Source: Nitrospiraceae bacterium (GTDB lineage: Bacteria; Nitrospirota; Thermodesulfovibrionia; Thermodesulfovibrionales; Dissulfurispiraceae). From it: DNA of 12,239 bases. The notes beneath the pieces are model-generated. The model ran no database searches, had not been told where the DNA came from, and was given only the letters and a program-made list of their open reading frames with translations. The stretch covers positions 1 through 12,239 of the forward strand of contig PMYY01000121.1 of NCBI GenBank assembly GCA_003170655.1, written 5' to 3'. Position numbers and translations under genes: made by a program. Positions 1 to 7,155 of the stretch are shown one piece after another; the stretch's first letter is position 1, and each line of letters begins with the position of its first letter.

Positions 1-1
1 A

Positions 2-7
2 TTGACA
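2..7 (+). promoter_or_regulatory. Possible -35 element upstream of the small peptide ORF
   Basis: A perfect TTGACA lies at 2-7. At 17-bp spacing the downstream hexamer is AAGCTA (25-30), which is poor; a TATAGC at 29-34 is better but sits 21 bp away. A sigma-70-type promoter firing into the inverted repeat at 30-75 is therefore possible but not well supported. Confidence 0.25.
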
Positions 8-29
8 ATCGTTTGGAAATTGATAAGCT

Positions 30-75
30 ATAGCTATAAGCTATCGTGTGATTATGTTAGATAGCTTATAGCTAT
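30..75. repeat. 16-bp perfect inverted repeat, operator or stem-loop
   Basis: ATAGCTATAAGCTATC (30-45) is the exact reverse complement of GATAGCTTATAGCTAT (60-75), with a 14-base spacer. The right arm also contains a 7-bp nested dyad (AGATAGC 59-65 with GCTATCT 71-77), and the left arm contains the palindrome AGCTATAGCT (26-35). It lies 11 bp before the Shine-Dalgarno of the small ORF at 101. It could be an operator bound by a dimeric or tetrameric regulator, or an AU-rich hairpin in the leader RNA. There is no T-run directly after it, so it does not look like a terminator. Confidence 0.6.
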
Positions 76-100
76 CTAAACTGAAGGAGGTGAAGACAGG

Positions 101-263
101 ATGAAGAAAGATCTTAGCAAGAAAGCCCTTGTGAAAGAGGCGGCCCTCTGGGACAGGATCAAAAAGACGTCGCCTGGCAAAGTATGCCGCAAATGAAGCA
201 GTTGAAAGAGCTGAACGCTGTCGGTCCGGCAGCCACAATGTGAAGGCAGATACGAATCGATAA
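101..263 (+). CDS. Small Lys-rich peptide, candidate precursor for the adjacent radical SAM enzyme (frameshifted)
   Basis: ATG at 101 follows a strong Shine-Dalgarno (GGAGGT, 86-91). As given, the ORF is 31 codons, ends at TGA 194-196 and is rich in Lys/Arg. If one A of the A5 run at 161-165 is surplus, reading continues to TAA 261-263 and gives a 53-residue peptide. Its second half then reads coherently as an Ala/Glu/Arg-rich helix (YAANEAVERAER) followed by a tail CRSGSHN and a short polar end. That layout, a charged leader and a short Cys/Ser/His-containing tail just ahead of a radical SAM/SPASM gene, resembles RiPP precursor peptides, but I do not recognise the family. The neighbouring maturase is also frameshifted. 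Alternatives are a 31-residue peptide as written, or a non-coding leader. A selenocysteine reading of the TGA is unlikely because a second in-frame TGA follows at 203. Confidence 0.4.
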
Positions 264-293
264 GTCGAGTTATGGCGTGTGGAACGTATCTGC
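246..293 (+). other. Stem-loop between the peptide ORF and the radical SAM gene
   Basis: GCAGATACG (246-254) pairs perfectly with CGTATCTGC (285-293) across a 30-base loop, and the right arm is followed by TTTCCGTTTT. The left arm overlaps the 3' end of the extended peptide frame. It could be a weak attenuator, or an RNA-stabilising hairpin that sets the ratio of peptide to enzyme. The long loop and interrupted T-run argue against an efficient intrinsic terminator. Confidence 0.4.
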
Positions 294-341
294 TTTCCGT
301 TTTCACCTCATCATGTTAAACACTAACCACCGCGTCACAAT

Positions 342-1386
342 ATGTCGACAAACGATACTCATGATTTTTTCATTCAATGGCACATTACCGAACGATGCAA
401 CCTGCGCTGTCTCCATTGCTACCAGCAGGAACGGAAATCCGTAGAACTTCCCCTCGCTACTATAAAAGAAGTAGTCGACGAAGCAGCCGATATGATCTGG
501 GACTGGGAAGAGTCTTACGGAGTGAAGCTTTCCATGAGTTATAACGTGTCGGGTGGCGAACCTTTTCTTCGTGGAGATATATTTGAAATACTCGAAGAAC
601 TTGCCTGGAAAGGGGCTGACATCTATATTCTATCCAACGGGACTTTGATAGATAAGGGCATCGCCCGGAGGCTTGCCGACCACCGGGTGAATGGCATTCA
701 GGTGAGCATCGAAGGACCTGAGGGCATCCACGACGAGATAAGGGGGAGAGCGGCTTTGCCGGGGCAATTGGAGGCGTCAAAAACCTCCTTGAAGCCGGGA
801 TGACGGTGACTTTGAACTCCACTCTTTCGACTGTCGACGCGAAATATTTCCTTGAATTGATAGATTTGGCGAAATCGGCCGGAGCACAGCGGCTCGGCTT
901 TTCGCGACTTGTCCCTTATGGCAGGGGGGCTGCCATAAGGGACAAGATGATTACTAGGGATGAACTGAAAGCTCTTTACTGCCAAATCTTTTCACTTGAC
1001 ACCGGACCGCTGAAGATCGTGACGGGTGATCCGGTCGCGTCTCAGTGGTCGTTGCCTGATACCGGCGAAACCCTTGGGAATACAGCCACAGGAGGCTGTG
1101 CCGCTGGGGTATCGGGACTGACCATTCTTTCGGATGGTACCGTCACCACATGCAGGAGACTCAATGTCCCTATCGGAAATGTGACGACAGACTCCCTGCG
1201 CGAGCTTTGGGCCGCATCCCCTGTTTTGGAGGCATCAGGGACAGGAGCAAATACGAGGGCAACTGCCGCGCCTGTAAAAGATGGGCAGATTGCCGCGGAT
1301 GCAGGGCGATCGCTTATGCCTGCTCAAAGGCAATTGGAAACGACAATTATTTGGCCGACGACCCGCAGTGCATCATGGTGGAATGA
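342..1386 (+). pseudogene. Radical SAM/SPASM peptide-maturase-like enzyme, disrupted by two frameshifts
   Basis: The protein is spread over three frames: 342 to about 746, about 747 to 1230, and about 1230 to 1386. The N-terminus has the radical SAM cluster motif CNLRCLHC (Cys19, Cys23, Cys26) followed by YQ, then SGGEPF and an ILSNGT strand, the usual SAM-barrel order. The third frame holds a Cys-rich SPASM-type tail with CRACKRWADCRGC and DDPQC, which would bind auxiliary [4Fe-4S] clusters. Adding one G to the G5 run at 742-746 gives a seamless HDEIRGESGFAGAIGGVKN. A second one-base loss lies near 1221-1240. The restored protein is about 348 residues, normal for this family, whose members modify ribosomal peptides or act as related dehydrogenases. 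The small ORF at 101 is the obvious candidate substrate. No clear Shine-Dalgarno precedes 342. Because every other residue looks conserved, sequencing error or very recent mutation is more likely than old decay. Confidence 0.75.
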
Positions 1387-1387
1387 G

Positions 1388-1739
1388 ATTGGAATATCAA
1401 GGTGCCTATGTTCGCCGGTTCCGGGATGCGCGTGAATGGTACCCTGCCGTATCCTGATCTCTTGATCGGACGGGTAAAGGTATATGTGTCCGGGGAGCAA
1501 AGGTTGGCTATCGGCCATTTCTTCCAAATCAAGGTCGGCTCTTTGAGTGAGCATCATTTCAGGCATGAGGCTTTTGTGAGTGGAGGAAAGATGCTGCATG
1601 AAGATAATTGCAAAGCCGAATTCACGGGGCAGTGCCTGCAGCAGAGCCAATCTCAATAATCGTAAAGAGTGATTTGTCTCTGCTTTTAGAATCAGTTATC
1701 TCAGTCCCAACTCCCCCCCCCGCGTTGAACGATTGCCAT
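1388..1739 (-). pseudogene. Remnant of a CheB-type protein-glutamate methylesterase domain
   Basis: On the minus strand a frame starting at ATG 1739 gives an N-terminal segment ending SLFTIIEIG. It then jumps frame near 1650 into LLQALPREFGFAIIFMQHLS, THKSL, LLPGHIYLYP and a DQEIRIRQG segment. The order and wording match the CheB catalytic domain: the IGxSAGG strand region, the QHLS histidine motif, and the PGHVYV/PP turn before the DGRL strand. Roughly ten codons that should carry GASAGG, with the catalytic serine, are missing at the frame jump. The reading also stops resembling CheB at about 1390, well before the catalytic aspartate, right against the maturase stop codon. It is therefore a dead fragment. 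The phrasing resembles CheB modules of CheB-CheR hybrid proteins, but too little remains to say which. A nine-base C tract (1713-1721) lies in its N-terminal part. Confidence 0.6.
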
Positions 1740-1817
1740 ACTTGCATGAGGTTGCATCGGCCAAAAATAAACACTCATCAAAATTCTGGCATAAATTGCA
1801 ATAGCTCTTATAACAGC

Positions 1818-4457
1818 CTATTTTGGGCTTTCTTGCAACAAGCGGGGCAAGATCTTCTTCATGAAATCGATCTCATCATTTTTTGCAGGCAATCTTTTCA
1901 GCAGTTTTTCGTTCAGGACCTCGGTGAATATCTTCGAATAAAGCGGTCCGGGAGGCACTCCAAATGCCTTCAGGTCTGCGCCTTTAATCAGCGGTTTCAC
2001 GGTGCGCAGTTCGAGCAGGAAATGGGATATAGCTTTTTTCTTCTCATTGTCCTGGAGAACAGCCATGCTGAAGAGCAGCGCTTCGATCTCGCACTCTGCA
2101 AGCAGATGATAGATCATGACCGGGTTGCCGGGAATTATATTTCGTGAAATCTTCTGAGCGGCCTGAAAGACCCTCAGGATAAAGTCACGGATCTTGTCGG
2201 ACACCGCAAGACGGCTCAGGGCTGCTTCACGCTCGTCCCTGTTCAGGCCGTGAAGCAGGGCTAGGATGTATAGCAGCCCTTTGTCATATTTCTCTTCAAG
2301 GAAGAGAAGATCAAACCAGGAGATGACATCGTGAACGTATTGCATGATAGCTTCAAGCTCTGGCGTGAATGCCAGCTTTGGATGTATCACCTTGGGCAGG
2401 TCGTAATCCCCGAGTCTCTTGAGAGACTTGATGGGATCTGTTTCGTTGAACATGAGCGCAAGTTCGTCATAAAGCCGGGTGCCTGCCAGCTTGTCGAAGA
2501 TGTTCATTCTTACAGCCAGTTTGATGAGGTTCTCCGTATGTTTGGTCAGCTTGAAGCCGAAGCGCTCCGAGAAGCGGATTGCCCTGAAGGCACGAGTAGG
2601 GTCTTCTACGAAACTCAGGTTGTGGAGCACCCTGATTACCTTGTCTTTCAGATCTCGCTGGCCGCCGAAAAAATCGACGAGGTGGCCGAAGTCCTTCCGG
2701 TTGATCTTAATCGCGAGGGTATTGATTGTGAAGTCCCTGCGATACAGGTCTCTCTTGAGAGAGGACGTCTCGACTTTCGGCAGAGCAGCCGGAGATTCGT
2801 AATATTCGGTCCGTGCAGTGGCGACATCTAGCTTGAAGTCATCTTTTTTCACCACAGCGGTCCCGAAGGTCTGGTGGACCGTAACTTTGGCGCCGAGTTT
2901 CTCTCCTAACTTTTTTGCAAAGGCGATCCCGTCTCCTTCGATGACAATATCTATGTCGAGGTTTTCCTCTCTACGAAGGATGTCGCGCACGCACCCCCCG
3001 ACGATGTAGGCCCCATAACCGAAATCATCCGCTACACCGCCTGCCATTATGAGAAAGGCATAAAGGCTTTCAGGCAGGGTGTCCATTAGGAGCGACGCCA
3101 CATCTCTGCCGAATCCATGGAAGCCCTCGCCCGGGAAGGTTTGCTCCGTGGTTATGCGACTTTTTCTGAGCACGTCCTCATAGAGAGACCGCAGGATATC
3201 GGTCCTCGTGATCGCGCCGACGATTGTTTTTCCTTCCATGACCGCAACAAAGCGCTGGTTGTGCTCGACCATAGTTTTCTCTATCTCCGACAGGAATGTT
3301 TCGGGGGTGACGGTTGCAGCATCCGTGGTGGCGAAATCGAGGCAGCGGCTCTTTCCGAATCCGTGGAAAAGGGCCTTTTCGACTACCTCGCGCGTTATGA
3401 TGCCGTTGTAATCGCCGTCTTTCAGGACAGGCAACACATTGACACCGTAACGAGTCATCATGTCTTCGGCTTCCTTCACCCTGCTTTCTCCAGAGATTAC
3501 CACGACCGGCTTCGTCATAACATCAATCGCCAGCTTCATCGGCCTGATATTCTTGTTCAGAGAGGCGACCAGCTTGTCTTCAGCTATTTCGAATGGGACG
3601 TCTTTGATTGTCGCCGAAGCTGCCGTTGCATGTCCGCCTCCGCCGAAGTCGGCCAATAGATGCGACACGTTGAGTTCGGGTACCTTGCTCCGGGCGACTA
3701 GTAATATCTTGTCGGCCATTCCGATCATCATGATAATCGCGTCCATGTCGAGATCTTCCATGTCCATTATTTTATGAGCTAGGTATGAAACATCGCTGAA
3801 CCCTTCCATTGTGCCTCTGCCTATACGAATGCGGACCCCGTGGATGACCACTTCTTTCAGTGACTGTACCAGCTCATTAAGGAGGGCCACGGTGTCCTTG
3901 CTTAACTCTTCTTTCAGAAAGTCTGAAACAATATTCAGGTTCGCCCCCCGTTTCAGCAGGAAAGCTACAGCGGTAAGGTCTCTGGGTGTTGTCGAGGTGA
4001 AAATCAAAGACCCCGTCTCTTCGTATATTCCCAGACAAAGGAGTGTTGCCTCCATCGGAGTGATCTGGTATCTCTTTTTCTGTATGATCTCCGCGAAGAG
4101 CGTCGATGCTGCGCCTACCGTGTCTAAGACCTTGACCACCCCATCGATATCGTTGTGGGTCACGGGATGGTGATCGTAGATATGGACAACGACATCAGTC
4201 CTCGCCAGAAGCTCTTTGAGCGGCCCGATCCGGTCCGGATGCTTAGTATCAACTATGATAAGCCTTGTGACCTTATCCAGCTGGATGTCCTTGACTCTTT
4301 TTATGTCAGCCGGATTGAAGACCTCGATGAAATCCCTGACTCGCTTCTCCATCGACCCCGGAAAGACGATCACCGCCTCAGGGTAAAGCTTTTTGGCCGC
4401 AACGGCAGAGGCGAGGGAATCGAAGTCGGCGTTAATATGCGAAGTGATAACATCCAT
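1818..4457 (-). CDS. DHH-CBS-tRNA nucleotidyltransferase fusion (A-adding/CCA-type or poly(A) polymerase-like)
   Basis: An intact 879-residue fusion protein. Residues 1-300 form a DHH/DHHA1 phosphoesterase module: NADFDS (9-14), Asp70 in IIVDTKHP, DHH at 95-97 and GGGGHATAA (272-280). Residues 310-430 hold two CBS domains (starting DVMTKPVVV and CLDFATTDA). From about 465 comes a class II nucleotidyltransferase head with GGCVRD (487-492), the metal-binding DID at 501-503, RRDFTINTLA (573-582) and the EDPTRAFRAIRF segment (618-629), then an RNA-binding helical tail. Enzymes with this architecture in Aquifex and Geobacter-type bacteria add the terminal A of tRNA CCA ends, with a separate CC-adding enzyme elsewhere; I cannot tell A-adding from full CCA-adding by eye. 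The DHH part may act as a nuclease or phosphodiesterase and the CBS pair may sense adenine nucleotides, both inferred. No Shine-Dalgarno is visible before ATG 4457; a TTGCTA/TATAAA pair at 4497-4471 with 15-bp spacing would give a nearly leaderless transcript. Confidence 0.93.
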   Translation of the reverse strand: MDVITSHINADFDSLASAVAAKKLYPEAVIVFPGSMEKRVRDFIEVFNPADIKRVKDIQLDKVTRLIIVDTKHPDRIGPLKELLARTDVVVHIYDHHPVTHNDIDGVVKVLDTVGAASTLFAEIIQKKRYQITPMEATLLCLGIYEETGSLIFTSTTPRDLTAVAFLLKRGANLNIVSDFLKEELSKDTVALLNELVQSLKEVVIHGVRIRIGRGTMEGFSDVSYLAHKIMDMEDLDMDAIIMMIGMADKILLVARSKVPELNVSHLLADFGGGGHATAASATIKDVPFEIAEDKLVASLNKNIRPMKLAIDVMTKPVVVISGESRVKEAEDMMTRYGVNVLPVLKDGDYNGIITREVVEKALFHGFGKSRCLDFATTDAATVTPETFLSEIEKTMVEHNQRFVAVMEGKTIVGAITRTDILRSLYEDVLRKSRITTEQTFPGEGFHGFGRDVASLLMDTLPESLYAFLIMAGGVADDFGYGAYIVGGCVRDILRREENLDIDIVIEGDGIAFAKKLGEKLGAKVTVHQTFGTAVVKKDDFKLDVATARTEYYESPAALPKVETSSLKRDLYRRDFTINTLAIKINRKDFGHLVDFFGGQRDLKDKVIRVLHNLSFVEDPTRAFRAIRFSERFGFKLTKHTENLIKLAVRMNIFDKLAGTRLYDELALMFNETDPIKSLKRLGDYDLPKVIHPKLAFTPELEAIMQYVHDVISWFDLLFLEEKYDKGLLYILALLHGLNRDEREAALSRLAVSDKIRDFILRVFQAAQKISRNIIPGNPVMIYHLLAECEIEALLFSMAVLQDNEKKKAISHFLLELRTVKPLIKGADLKAFGVPPGPLYSKIFTEVLNEKLLKRLPAKNDEIDFMKKILPRLLQESPK

Positions 4458-4536
4458 ATATGAACATGATTTTATAAGGTAGCTTGGAAAATAGCAAATA
4501 CCTCATTAAGTCTGACGACAAAGACCATATCCGATT

Positions 4537-4569
4537 CTGCCATAGAGGAAATACCGTTCGGAATGGCAG
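4537..4569 (-). other. Weak hairpin downstream of the DUF362 gene
   Basis: CTGCCAT (4537-4543) and ATGGCAG (4563-4569) form a 7-bp inverted repeat with a 19-base loop in the 128-bp gap between the two minus-strand genes. No T-run follows on the minus strand, so terminator function is doubtful. Confidence 0.25.
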
Positions 4570-4585
4570 CCTCAGCTACATGATA

Positions 4586-5686
4586 TCATCGCTTCAAAAT
4601 TTTCCTGACTGCCTTGCCTGCGAGCGTCTCTTTTGTAGACAACGCGCCCTGAGGGCAGATCTCTATGCAGCAGTAGCAGCGGATGCATTTTTCATAATTG
4701 AAGACTATTTTCCCTTTATCGTGGGAAATAGCCCGCGCCGGGCAGTATTTCCAGCATGCACCGCAGGCCATGCATGACGTTTTGTCAACTTCCGGCCTTT
4801 GCAGCAAGTGTCTTCTCATAAATCCATGGAGTCTTGGTGGCCCGAATATCAGGGGCGTTATCGACGGGAGTCTGAAGTCATAGATCCTAGGCAGATCGCC
4901 CTCGATCTCGATGTTATCAAGAAGCCCTTTCTCTGTCACCCCATTGGTAAGAAGATCTTCGGAAGGGAGTCCAAACATTCGGCAAACGGTCATGTCCAGA
5001 GCAACGGCACTGTTGCTACCCATTATGACGCCGAGATGCCTGGGGGTACCACCCCTGCCGGGTCCCTGTCCTTCCATTGCAAGTATTCCGTCGAGGATGG
5101 TTACGGTCGGATTGACTGCCGCATGGACCCTGAAGAGCAAGCGAGCAAACATTTCTCGGTCGACACCGGTCCTGAAATGCCATTCTGGTTTCCTGAGACC
5201 GACAATGCAGCCGAAGATGTTTTTGACGCCGAGTGTCAGAAGCATCTGAGCATGAGTCTTTAGTTTGGGAAGGTTGATGAGAACCTCAGCATCAAGCGCT
5301 TCCCCGGCAATCTCGATCTTCCCGAAGGGTTCACCTATATCGACCACAGTGATTTTCTTGAATTCACGGAATTCGATATCGAGTCCTTCAAGTGCACTGA
5401 GAAAGCCCCCAGTGCGCAGAACTTTCTCGAAGGAGCCCATGGCTTGACTGTCGGAAATCACGGGCCTGGCGCCCTTCATGATTACGTATTCAGCCGCTGC
5501 CCTGACGATAAAAGGGTGGGTCAGCATAGCCTTTTCAGGGGGGGCCGGAGCCAGAAAATTAGGTTTGATAACAACGGCGACCTTCGGTCGTATGGATGGA
5601 CCCGCAAACCGGTCAAGAAATGAGAAGATATGAGGTCTGAGAACATCGTAATCATACGACGAACGCTTTATAATTACGGTCGGCAT
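4586..5686 (-). CDS. DUF362 domain protein with C-terminal 2x[4Fe-4S] ferredoxin
   Basis: A 366-residue protein. The N-terminal 280 residues match DUF362: KPNFLAP near 41-47, the ISDSQAMGSFEKVL stretch, INLPKLKTHAQM (137-148), LGVKNIFGC (152-160), and DGILAMEGQGPG (199-210). The C-terminus holds two ferredoxin-type motifs, Cys305/308/311/315 and Cys334/337/340/344, both followed by Pro, so two [4Fe-4S] clusters are expected. DUF362 proteins are widespread in anaerobes and their reaction is not established; an electron-transfer or Fe-S-associated redox role is the safest reading. There is no signal peptide or membrane segment, so it is probably cytoplasmic. ATG 5686 lacks a good Shine-Dalgarno. 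Upstream is a 116-bp divergent intergenic region shared with the PilZ gene. All key cysteines are present and nothing suggests damage. Confidence 0.9.
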   Translation of the reverse strand: MPTVIIKRSSYDYDVLRPHIFSFLDRFAGPSIRPKVAVVIKPNFLAPAPPEKAMLTHPFIVRAAAEYVIMKGARPVISDSQAMGSFEKVLRTGGFLSALEGLDIEFREFKKITVVDIGEPFGKIEIAGEALDAEVLINLPKLKTHAQMLLTLGVKNIFGCIVGLRKPEWHFRTGVDREMFARLLFRVHAAVNPTVTILDGILAMEGQGPGRGGTPRHLGVIMGSNSAVALDMTVCRMFGLPSEDLLTNGVTEKGLLDNIEIEGDLPRIYDFRLPSITPLIFGPPRLHGFMRRHLLQRPEVDKTSCMACGACWKYCPARAISHDKGKIVFNYEKCIRCYCCIEICPQGALSTKETLAGKAVRKILKR

Positions 5687-5708
5687 CCCGGTATGCTATC
5701 AGTTTCGC

Positions 5709-5735
5709 ATTCGTATCTTCAAGGTTGCTACGAAT
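5709..5735. repeat. 7-bp inverted repeat in the divergent DUF362/PilZ intergenic region
   Basis: ATTCGTA (5709-5715) and TACGAAT (5729-5735) are reverse complements with a 13-base spacer. The right arm touches the proposed -35 of the PilZ gene (5735-5740), so a repressor-type operator is possible. It is short enough to occur by chance. Confidence 0.3.
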
Positions 5736-5764
5736 TGAATTGGCGTGAAGCAGTCAGGTATATT
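5735..5764 (+). promoter_or_regulatory. Candidate sigma-70-type promoter for the PilZ gene
   Basis: TTGAAT (5735-5740), an 18-bp spacer and TATATT (5759-5764) give a plausible -35/-10 pair about 40 bp upstream of the ATG at 5803. An AAGG stretch (5789-5792) then serves as a modest Shine-Dalgarno. Confidence 0.4.
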
Positions 5765-5802
5765 AAAGCATTGAGTTAATCCGGCGATAAGGTATTGATA
5801 TC

Positions 5803-6207
5803 ATGAATGCTCCGTTGAATAATCGGCTGGCGCCTATCGAGGTTTTATCAGAGGGGCGGCGCTACCAGCGGTTCGTGAAGGAAGGTGCTGTTGCACTCAC
5901 CTCTCGAGGGCAGACCGTAACAGGCAATATTGTCAATCTGAGCGTTTCAGGACTGTTGGCTATTTTTTCTAGCAAAGATCCCTTGCCAGGCATGTCTGAG
6001 GCGGTCGATATGCGTCTGGAAGCCGGAGGCAAGGACAATATTCTTGAGTTCCACGGTACAGTTGTCAGGATACAGGTGCCCAGGGAGTATGGACAACAGG
6101 ACCTGATCGAGATAGCCGTTAATTTCGGCGAGCTGCTGCCCGCTGCGAAGCACGGACTTCAGAAGCTGATCAAATATCTTTTAGTGAAAGCCATACGATA
6201 CAAGTAG
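5803..6207 (+). CDS. PilZ-domain protein, putative c-di-GMP receptor
   Basis: A 134-residue single-domain protein. It carries both c-di-GMP-binding signatures of the PilZ family: the RxxxR motif (Arg19 and Arg23 in GRRYQRF) and the (D/N)xSxxG motif (Asn45-Leu-Ser47-Val-Ser-Gly50 in NIVNLSVSGLL), in the correct order with a beta-barrel-like pattern after them (residues 60-115). Stand-alone PilZ proteins act as cytoplasmic c-di-GMP adaptors controlling motility, exopolysaccharide or other surface processes. The partner cannot be read from this window: the next gene, 41 bp downstream, is a PlsC-type acyltransferase and may be cotranscribed. The C-terminal KLIKYLLVKAIRYK is a basic amphipathic helix, which could contact membrane or partner. 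The start is favoured by spacing to the promoter and AAGG. Confidence 0.88.
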   Translation: MNAPLNNRLAPIEVLSEGRRYQRFVKEGAVALTSRGQTVTGNIVNLSVSGLLAIFSSKDPLPGMSEAVDMRLEAGGKDNILEFHGTVVRIQVPREYGQQDLIEIAVNFGELLPAAKHGLQKLIKYLLVKAIRYK

Positions 6208-6248
6208 GATAAAATACCCACCGCTCAGCTGGAAATGAAAAGCTGCTG

Positions 6249-7046
6249 ATGACCTTCCATACGACAAAAAAATATACCATGATCGTGCGGAGAATATACA
6301 GGCTACTACTTCTTATCCCCGCGAGCATTCTCTTTCTCGTGGCAGGCGTATGCGTCAATCTATCCATGGCTGCAAACGAACGGGGCAGGGCACGTGCCAA
6401 TGCCCTTTCCACTATGCTGTGGTCGCGTGCAATGTGCCGTATCCTCGGCATCCGCGTGATCAAGCGCGGAGCGGAGAAGGCGATAAGCGGTTTTGCGGTC
6501 TGCAACCATGTCAGTTATATTGATGTGATCGCTATGGGGAGCGTGCGTCCTTCGTCTTTTTTGGCCATGCATGAGGTGAAAGGATGGCCGCTCATGGGGT
6601 GGCTTGCCTCTCTCGGAGGGACTATATTCGTTAACAGGGAGTCAAAAAGGGCCGCCGTCGGAGTGATGCAGGAGATAGAGCGCAAGATCGATCACGGAGT
6701 CACAGTGATCATCTTTCCTGAAGGGGCGACCTCTGACGGCAAATCGATAAGGAGATTCAAAAGCACTTTTTTTAGCGTCCCGGTACGCAAAAATATCCCA
6801 GTCACCCCGGTCGGCATCAGGTACACCAAAGCGTTGCTCGGCACCGTGGCATGGTATGGCGGTATGAAACTGGTCCCGCATTTCTGGAACCTGCTCGGAT
6901 GTAAAAGCATAAAAGCCACCCTGCATTTTAATCAGCCTGTTTATAGTCTGGACGGGCAGATTTCTGCAGTTGAGGCGAGAAAGCGCCTTTGCGCGCTTGC
7001 TTATGAAAGCATTGTGACAGGATGCTTTGTGCAAAAGGGATTATGA
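6249..7046 (+). CDS. 1-acyl-sn-glycerol-3-phosphate acyltransferase family protein (PlsC-like)
   Basis: A 265-residue protein with an N-terminal hydrophobic segment (about 13-38) that should anchor it in the inner membrane. It has the acyltransferase blocks in order: NHVSYID (86-92, the catalytic HxxxxD, His87/Asp92), GGTIFVNRES (123-132, glycerol-phosphate-contacting block) and FPEGATS (156-162), followed by a conserved TPVGI strand. PlsC transfers an acyl chain to lysophosphatidic acid to make phosphatidic acid; relatives acylate lyso-ornithine lipid or other lysolipids, and the substrate cannot be decided here. ATG 6249 has only a weak Shine-Dalgarno. Met11 (6279) is an alternative start but has none. 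No terminator is visible between it and cysM. Confidence 0.88.
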   Translation: MTFHTTKKYTMIVRRIYRLLLLIPASILFLVAGVCVNLSMAANERGRARANALSTMLWSRAMCRILGIRVIKRGAEKAISGFAVCNHVSYIDVIAMGSVRPSSFLAMHEVKGWPLMGWLASLGGTIFVNRESKRAAVGVMQEIERKIDHGVTVIIFPEGATSDGKSIRRFKSTFFSVPVRKNIPVTPVGIRYTKALLGTVAWYGGMKLVPHFWNLLGCKSIKATLHFNQPVYSLDGQISAVEARKRLCALAYESIVTGCFVQKGL

Positions 7047-7095
7047 AAATATCCAAAAGTGTCGATGTAAAGCCTCCAATTCATTCCCAGTATCC

Positions 7096-7124
7096 TTAGT
7101 TATACCATGCAAGTGTGCTAAAAT
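7096..7124 (+). promoter_or_regulatory. Extended -10 promoter upstream of cysM
   Basis: TGC-TAAAAT (7116-7124) is an extended -10 with one mismatch to TGnTATAAT; a weak TTAGTT lies 17 bp upstream (7096-7101). Transcription would start near 7131, leaving a leader of about 25 bases that contains the GGAGGAG ribosome-binding site (7142-7148). Confidence 0.45.
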
Positions 7125-7155
7125 TGAGCGACATATAGTCAGGGAGGAGCAATAG

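Noticed and set aside
194..196. In-frame TGA of the small peptide as a selenocysteine codon
   Set aside because: A second in-frame TGA follows at 203-205 and no obvious SECIS-like hairpin lies just after the codon; a one-base error in the A5 run explains the reading better.
1815..1831. AGCC/GGCT hairpin at the end of the nucleotidyltransferase gene as a terminator
   Set aside because: The stem is only four pairs, overlaps the stop codon and has no T-run on the minus strand.
2331..2831. Plus-strand ORF opposite the nucleotidyltransferase gene
   Set aside because: It is antisense to a fully conserved coding region, has no family resemblance and no ribosome-binding site; similar long shadows occur across this gene.
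6220..6245. CAGCT/AGCTG hairpin between the PilZ and acyltransferase genes as a terminator
   Set aside because: It has five base pairs and no T-run, and is as likely by chance in a 41-bp gap.
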